Assembly (NCBI GenBank): GCA_900550925.1
Contig: URTU01000007.1
Coordinates: 1 to 43,869, forward strand
From: an uncultured Alistipes sp.
Lineage (GTDB): Bacteria > Bacteroidota > Bacteroidia > Bacteroidales > Rikenellaceae
Length of the DNA stretch: 43,869 nt
Direction of reading: 5' to 3'
Positions 40,573 through 43,869 of the stretch are shown here, one piece after another (the stretch's first letter is position 1; each line of letters starts with the position of its first letter). Below the pieces are notes generated by a model. That model did not search any database. It had not been told where the DNA came from and saw only the letters and a program-made list of their open reading frames with translations. Position numbers and translations under genes: made by a program.

Positions 40573-41457
40573 ATGAGATTCATTGATATCAGGAAGAGAG
40601 TCTACACCTTCCCCAAGATGGGTGAGAAGGCTTACTTCATCGCAGTGCCCACTTCGGCAGGTACCGGCTCTGAGGTCACTCCCTTTGCAGTTATCACCGA
40701 TGAGAAGACCGGCGTTAAGTATCCCCTTGCCGATTATCAGCTCATGCCTAACATGGCTATAGTTGATACCGACTTCCACATGACCGCACCCAAGGGCCTT
40801 ACCTCCGCATCGGGTATCGATGCCGTTACCCATGACCTTGAGGCTTTCGCTTCAATGATGGCGACGGATTACACCGACGGCCTTGCTCTTAAATCAATCA
40901 AGACTATATTTGAGTATCTGCCCAGAGCCTATGACAACGGCCCCAACGACATTGAGGCGAGAGAGAAGATGGCTAATGCCGCCACCATGGCAGGTATGGC
41001 TTTCGCAAACGGCGTATGCCACTCCATGGCTCATAAGCTCGGCGCTTTCCATCATCTGCCTCACGGCATTGCAAACGCACTTATGATCGAAGAAGTGCTT
41101 CGCTTCAACGCGAGCGAGAAGCCCGTCAAGATGGGCACCTTCCCGCAGTACGATCATCCTCACACCCTTGCCCGCTATGCAGAGGTCGCCGATTATCTCG
41201 GCCTCGGCGGCAAGAATGACTCAGAGAAGCTTGAAAATCTTATCAAGGCCATCAATGACCTTAAAGACAGGATCGGCATCAAAAAGACCATCAAGGATTA
41301 CGGCATCGACGAGAAGGACTTCCTTGACCGCCTTGACGCAATGACCGAGCAGGCGTTCGATGATCAGTGCACCGGCGCAAATCCCCGTTACCCGCTCATG
41401 AGCGAAATAAAGCAGATGTATCTCAACGCATATTACGGAACACACGAAGAAGTTTAA
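40564..41457 (+). CDS. adhE: AdhE C-terminal alcohol dehydrogenase domain, 5'-truncated
   Basis: About 297 residues from DMAMRFIDIRKRVYTF to the stop. It is the C-terminal part of a bifunctional acetaldehyde/ethanol dehydrogenase of clostridial type. The whole aldehyde dehydrogenase half and the start of the alcohol dehydrogenase domain (including its nucleotide-binding loop) are missing. Iron ligands remain: SGIDAVTHDLEA (Asp, His), VCHSMAHKLG (His) and HLPHGIANA (His). Before the third ligand the sequence is AFANGVCHSM, where relatives have AFANAFLGVCHSM, so three residues appear deleted. Its place before the kinase and hydrogenase genes matches a Ruminococcus albus operon. Confidence 0.9.
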   Translation, partial: DMAMRFIDIRKRVYTFPKMGEKAYFIAVPTSAGTGSEVTPFAVITDEKTGVKYPLADYQLMPNMAIVDTDFHMTAPKGLTSASGIDAVTHDLEAFASMMATDYTDGLALKSIKTIFEYLPRAYDNGPNDIEAREKMANAATMAGMAFANGVCHSMAHKLGAFHHLPHGIANALMIEEVLRFNASEKPVKMGTFPQYDHPHTLARYAEVADYLGLGGKNDSEKLENLIKAINDLKDRIGIKKTIKDYGIDEKDFLDRLDAMTEQAFDDQCTGANPRYPLMSEIKQMYLNAYYGTHEEV

Positions 41458-41463
41458 GGAGGG
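41456..41463 (+). promoter_or_regulatory. Strong Shine-Dalgarno site
   Basis: AAGGAGGG directly at the adhE stop, 7 bases before the phosphotransferase ATG. It is typical of Firmicutes and unlike the genes left of the junction. Confidence 0.85.
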
Positions 41464-41470
41464 TCATATA

Positions 41471-42220
41471 ATGAATCTTGACAGAATTCTTGCAGTCAGA
41501 AACGATAAGACCGTCTACCGCGACGGCAACCTTTGTCTCAAGGTGTTTAACTCCGATTTCTCAAAGGCTGACGTCCTTAACGAGGCGCTCAACCAGGCGA
41601 GGATCGAGGAGACGGGGCTGAATATCCCCAAGATCCACGAAGTCACCGTCATCGAGGGCAAATGGACTATAGTTTATGACTATATCAGCGGCAAAACTCT
41701 CGCTCAGCTCATGGAGGAGCACCCCGAGAAGAAGGAAGAATATCTTGAGCTGCTTGTAAATCTCCAGCTTGAGATGCATTCCAAGACCTGCCCCCTGCTC
41801 AACAAGCTCAAGGATAAGATGAGCCGCAAGATCAGCCAGACCGACCTGAGCGCTACGGTGCGTTATGACCTGCATACCCGCCTTGAGGCTATGCCGAAGC
41901 ATAACAAGGTCTGCCACGGCGACTTTAACCCCTCAAACATCATCATCTCCGACAACGGCGACCCCTATATCATCGACTGGTCGCATGCCACTCAGGGTAA
42001 CGCATCCGCCGACGCAGCACGCACCTATCTGCTCTTCTGGCTCAACGGCGACATCGACGGTGCAAAGAAGTATTTGCAGCTCTTCTGCGACAAGAGCAAC
42101 ACCCCCATCCAGTATGTTCAGAAGTGGCTGCCCATCGTCGCCGCTTCACAGACCGTCAAGGGCAATGAAAAAGAGCGTGAATTCCTGCTCTCTTGGATAG
42201 ACGTTGTTGACTACGAATAA
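41471..42220 (+). CDS. Kinase-like phosphotransferase (APH/protein-kinase-like fold)
   Basis: 249 residues. ATP-binding Lys is probably Lys24 (LCLKVF). The hinge is TIVYDYISGKTL, the catalytic loop VCHGDFNPSN (His149, Asp151, Asn156) and the metal-binding Asp169 is in YIIDWSH. The HGD-N and IDW forms are those of aminoglycoside-phosphotransferase-like kinases, not classical Ser/Thr kinases. In Ruminococcus albus a gene annotated as a Ser/Thr protein kinase stands between the alcohol dehydrogenase and sensory hydrogenase genes. By context this kinase belongs to hydrogenase regulation; antibiotic modification is unlikely. Confidence 0.82.
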   Translation: MNLDRILAVRNDKTVYRDGNLCLKVFNSDFSKADVLNEALNQARIEETGLNIPKIHEVTVIEGKWTIVYDYISGKTLAQLMEEHPEKKEEYLELLVNLQLEMHSKTCPLLNKLKDKMSRKISQTDLSATVRYDLHTRLEAMPKHNKVCHGDFNPSNIIISDNGDPYIIDWSHATQGNASADAARTYLLFWLNGDIDGAKKYLQLFCDKSNTPIQYVQKWLPIVAASQTVKGNEKEREFLLSWIDVVDYE

Positions 42221-42225
42221 GGAGG
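42219..42225 (+). promoter_or_regulatory. Strong Shine-Dalgarno site
   Basis: AAGGAGG overlapping the phosphotransferase stop, 9 bases before the next ATG (42235). Confidence 0.85.
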
Positions 42226-42234
42226 AAAATACAA

Positions 42235-42489
42235 ATGAAGATCACCATCTGCATCGGTTCATCCTGCCATATCAAAGGCTCCCGTCAGGTAGTTGAGCAG
42301 CTTCAGTACCTGATCCACGAGAATAAGCTCTCCGACAAGGTCGAGCTCGGCGGCACCTTCTGCATGGGTAAATGCCAGCAGGGCGTATGCGTCACCATCG
42401 ACGACAACCTCGGCAGCAAGACCTACTCCGTCAGCCCCGACACCGTTAAGGAATTCTTTGAGGAAAACGTTCTTTCAAAGGTTGGATGA
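42235..42489 (+). CDS. Thioredoxin-like [2Fe-2S] ferredoxin, first copy
   Basis: 84 residues of the NuoE/HydC C-terminal fold. Four ligand cysteines are at 6, 11, 43 and 47 (CIGSSC and FCMGKC), with an extra Cys52. The spacing C-x4-C-x31-C-x3-C is that of thioredoxin-like ferredoxins, and the phrase ICIGSSCHIKGS is a family hallmark. It probably passes electrons to or from the hydrogenase encoded downstream. It is followed after three bases by a paralogue of the same design. Confidence 0.92.
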   Translation: MKITICIGSSCHIKGSRQVVEQLQYLIHENKLSDKVELGGTFCMGKCQQGVCVTIDDNLGSKTYSVSPDTVKEFFEENVLSKVG

Positions 42490-42492
42490 TTT

Positions 42493-42753
42493 ATGATAAT
42501 TCAGATATGCATAGGCAGCTCATGCCATCTGAAGGGCTCCGAAAGGCTCGTTGAGCTTTTTCAGGACGCCATCAAAGACAGCGGTTATTATGACGAAATA
42601 ACACTTGCCGGCAGCTTTTGCACCGGCAGGTGTAACCGTGAGGGTGTCACGATAACGGTGGACGACGATATCTACACCGGCGTGACTCCGGAGAATTTCA
42701 CTGCATTTTTTGAAGACAAAGTAATGAAAAAACTCAAAGCTCAGGAGGCTTGA
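42493..42753 (+). CDS. Thioredoxin-like [2Fe-2S] ferredoxin, second copy
   Basis: 86 residues, paralogous to the protein before it. Cysteines at 6, 11, 43 and 47 have identical spacing (ICIGSSCHLKGS and SFCTGRC), but the rest of the sequence is diverged and the extra Cys52 is absent. The genes are three bases apart. Tandem copies suggest two electron carriers with different potentials or partners; this is inference. The stop precedes the hydrogenase start by four bases. Confidence 0.92.
   Translation: MIIQICIGSSCHLKGSERLVELFQDAIKDSGYYDEITLAGSFCTGRCNREGVTITVDDDIYTGVTPENFTAFFEDKVMKKLKAQEA
42743..42748 (+). promoter_or_regulatory. Shine-Dalgarno site of the hydrogenase gene
   Basis: AGGAGG at the end of the second ferredoxin gene, 9 bases before the ATG at 42758. 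It confirms that start. Confidence 0.85.
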
Positions 42754-42757
42754 CGGT

Positions 42758-43869
42758 ATGTCAGACTGCTTGACCCTAAAAAAATCAAACTGCAAAAACT
42801 GCTATAAATGTATCCGCCATTGCCCGGTGAAATCCATAAGATTCTCGGGCAATCAGGCCTATATAATAGGCAATGAGTGCATCCTCTGCGGTCAGTGCTT
42901 TGTTGTCTGCCCGCAGGATGCAAAGCAGATAGTCGACGAGAGCGAGAAGGTCAGAGTGCTGCTCCAAAGCGGCGACCCCGTCATAGTCAGCCTCGCTCCG
43001 TCATTTGTTGCGAATTACGACGGAGTCGGCATCGGCTCAATGCGTAAGGCGCTTAAGCAGCTCGGCTTCTATGACGCCGAGGAGACTGCGATCGGCGCAA
43101 CTATCGTCAAAAAGGAATATGAGCGCATGGTCGCCGAGGGTGACAGGAATGTTATAATAACCTCCTGCTGCCACTCGATAAACCTGCTCATTCAAAAGTA
43201 TTATCCTTCGGTACTCCCCTATCTTGCGGATGTCATGTCGCCCATGCAGGCGCATTGCACCGATATCAAAAAGAGATATCCCGACGCAAAGACCGTGTTT
43301 ATCGGCCCCTGCGTTGCCAAGAAGGACGAAGCGCAGTATTATGACGGTATCGTTGACGCCGTGCTGACCTTTGACGAGCTGACCGAATGGCTCAAAAATG
43401 AGAATATCGAGCTTGAAAAGGAGCTTGACAGCGACGAGAACAGCAGGGCGAGATTCTTCCCGACCACGGGCGGTATACTCAAGACTATGGCGCTTGACGA
43501 CCCGAAATACACCTATATGTCGCTTGACGGCGTTGAGAACTGCATGGCAGCTCTTAAAGAAATTGAAAACGGCAGCATCAATAACTGCTTTATCGAGATG
43601 TCAGCCTGCGTCGGCAGTTGTGTCGGCGGCCCCGTTATGGAGAAATTCCACCGTTCACCCATCAAGGATTACGCCGCAGTTGCGAATTTTGCAGGCAAGA
43701 ACGATTTTGAGGTCGATATGCCAATGCCTGCCGAGATCCACAAGACCTTCACCGCTATCGAGCGCCGCATGATGCCTCCTTCGGAGAGCGAGATAAGAGA
43801 TATCCTGCGCCAGATGGGCAAAATGAAGCCCTCCGACGAGCTGAACTGCGGCTCCTGCGGCTACAACAC
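42758..43869 (+). CDS. Putative sensory [FeFe]-hydrogenase, 3' end outside window
   Basis: 370 codons are visible and open to the window end. Two ferredoxin clusters: Cys12, 15, 18, 22 and Cys41, 44, 47, 51. The H-cluster motifs are altered forms of the classical ones: L1 TSCCHS (Cys137, 138; usually TSCCP), L2 GPCVAKKDE (Cys185; usually MPCxxKxxE) and L3 MSACVGSCVGG (Cys284, 288; usually MACxGGCxxG). The visible end, ELNCGSCGYN, begins the extra [4Fe-4S] domain of group C (HydS-type) hydrogenases, which usually have a PAS domain after it. In R. albus HydS is proposed to sense H2. A catalytic hydrogenase of the HydA2 type is the alternative. Confidence 0.88.
   Translation, partial: MSDCLTLKKSNCKNCYKCIRHCPVKSIRFSGNQAYIIGNECILCGQCFVVCPQDAKQIVDESEKVRVLLQSGDPVIVSLAPSFVANYDGVGIGSMRKALKQLGFYDAEETAIGATIVKKEYERMVAEGDRNVIITSCCHSINLLIQKYYPSVLPYLADVMSPMQAHCTDIKKRYPDAKTVFIGPCVAKKDEAQYYDGIVDAVLTFDELTEWLKNENIELEKELDSDENSRARFFPTTGGILKTMALDDPKYTYMSLDGVENCMAALKEIENGSINNCFIEMSACVGSCVGGPVMEKFHRSPIKDYAAVANFAGKNDFEVDMPMPAEIHKTFTAIERRMMPPSESEIRDILRQMGKMKPSDELNCGSCGYN

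Noticed and set aside
39403..41457. A new helicase-alcohol dehydrogenase fusion enzyme
   Set aside because: Both parts are truncated at conserved sites and the flanking DNA belongs to different lineages, so an assembly joint is far more likely.
41471..42220. Aminoglycoside resistance kinase
   Set aside because: Only the fold is shared; the surrounding hydrogenase genes point to another role.

Overview
Most of this window (about 1-40,565) looks like chromosomal DNA of a gut Bacteroidales bacterium, most likely Alistipes or another Rikenellaceae. The signs are: a Bacteroidetes-type arginine operon working through N-succinylated intermediates; many promoters of the Bacteroidetes form TTTG/TTG-N19-20-TAnnTTTG; almost no Shine-Dalgarno sequences; lipoproteins and barrel proteins of Bacteroidetes type; a probable cysteate synthase (sulfonolipid precursor, a trait of Alistipes); and the carboxynorspermidine route to polyamines. 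The last 3.3 kb (about 40,565-43,869) is different. Its genes have strong AGGAGG ribosome sites, use CTT and AGA/AGG codons freely, and reproduce a Ruminococcus-type fermentation/hydrogenase cluster. The switch lies inside two unrelated conserved genes joined in frame, so a chimeric contig is the simplest explanation.

Layout. 5-8108 (minus): arginine operon, transcribed GNAT acyltransferase - argG - argC - argD - argF' - argB - argE' - argH; argH meets an in-frame stop beside the window edge. 8295-10252 (plus): lipoprotein gene overlapping a lipoprotein serine hydrolase of the beta-lactamase fold. 10506: tRNA-Ser(GCU). 11007-11896 (minus): membrane protein plus winged-helix regulator with a palindrome in their promoter. 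12020-12757: no gene recognised. 12758-13213: stand-alone DprA-like protein. 13383-15949 (minus): response regulator, histidine kinase and PepSY-like periplasmic protein. 16079: L-serine dehydratase; 17390-19600 (minus): membrane pyrophosphatase. 19822-23607 (plus): operon of ROK kinase, MFS transporter, SIS protein and creatininase-family hydrolase, the best candidate here for an undescribed catabolic system. 23815-26363: tandem ABC ATPase divergent from an AraC regulator. 26608-30722: lipoprotein, tRNA-Lys(UUU), carboxynorspermidine dehydrogenase, barrel protein, thioredoxin-like lipoprotein. 30957-34442 (plus): carboxynorspermidine decarboxylase, cysteate synthase, mannose-6-phosphate isomerase. 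34718-37196: secreted protein, 11-bp tandem repeat, aromatic-acid-exporter-like membrane protein, tRNA-Asp(GUC), GlsB/YeaQ-type protein. 37542-39323 (minus): rsmD, a DUF3822-like gene and a membrane-anchored protein, all overlapping. 39403 onward: RecD-like helicase cut at about 40,565 and joined to the C-terminal part of AdhE, then a kinase-like phosphotransferase, two small [2Fe-2S] proteins and a probable sensory [FeFe]-hydrogenase running off the end.

Functional themes are arginine synthesis, polyamine and sulfonolipid precursors, serine breakdown, pyrophosphate-driven ion pumping and one uncharacterised sugar-like catabolic operon. All family assignments come from motifs and remembered family features; no database search was run.
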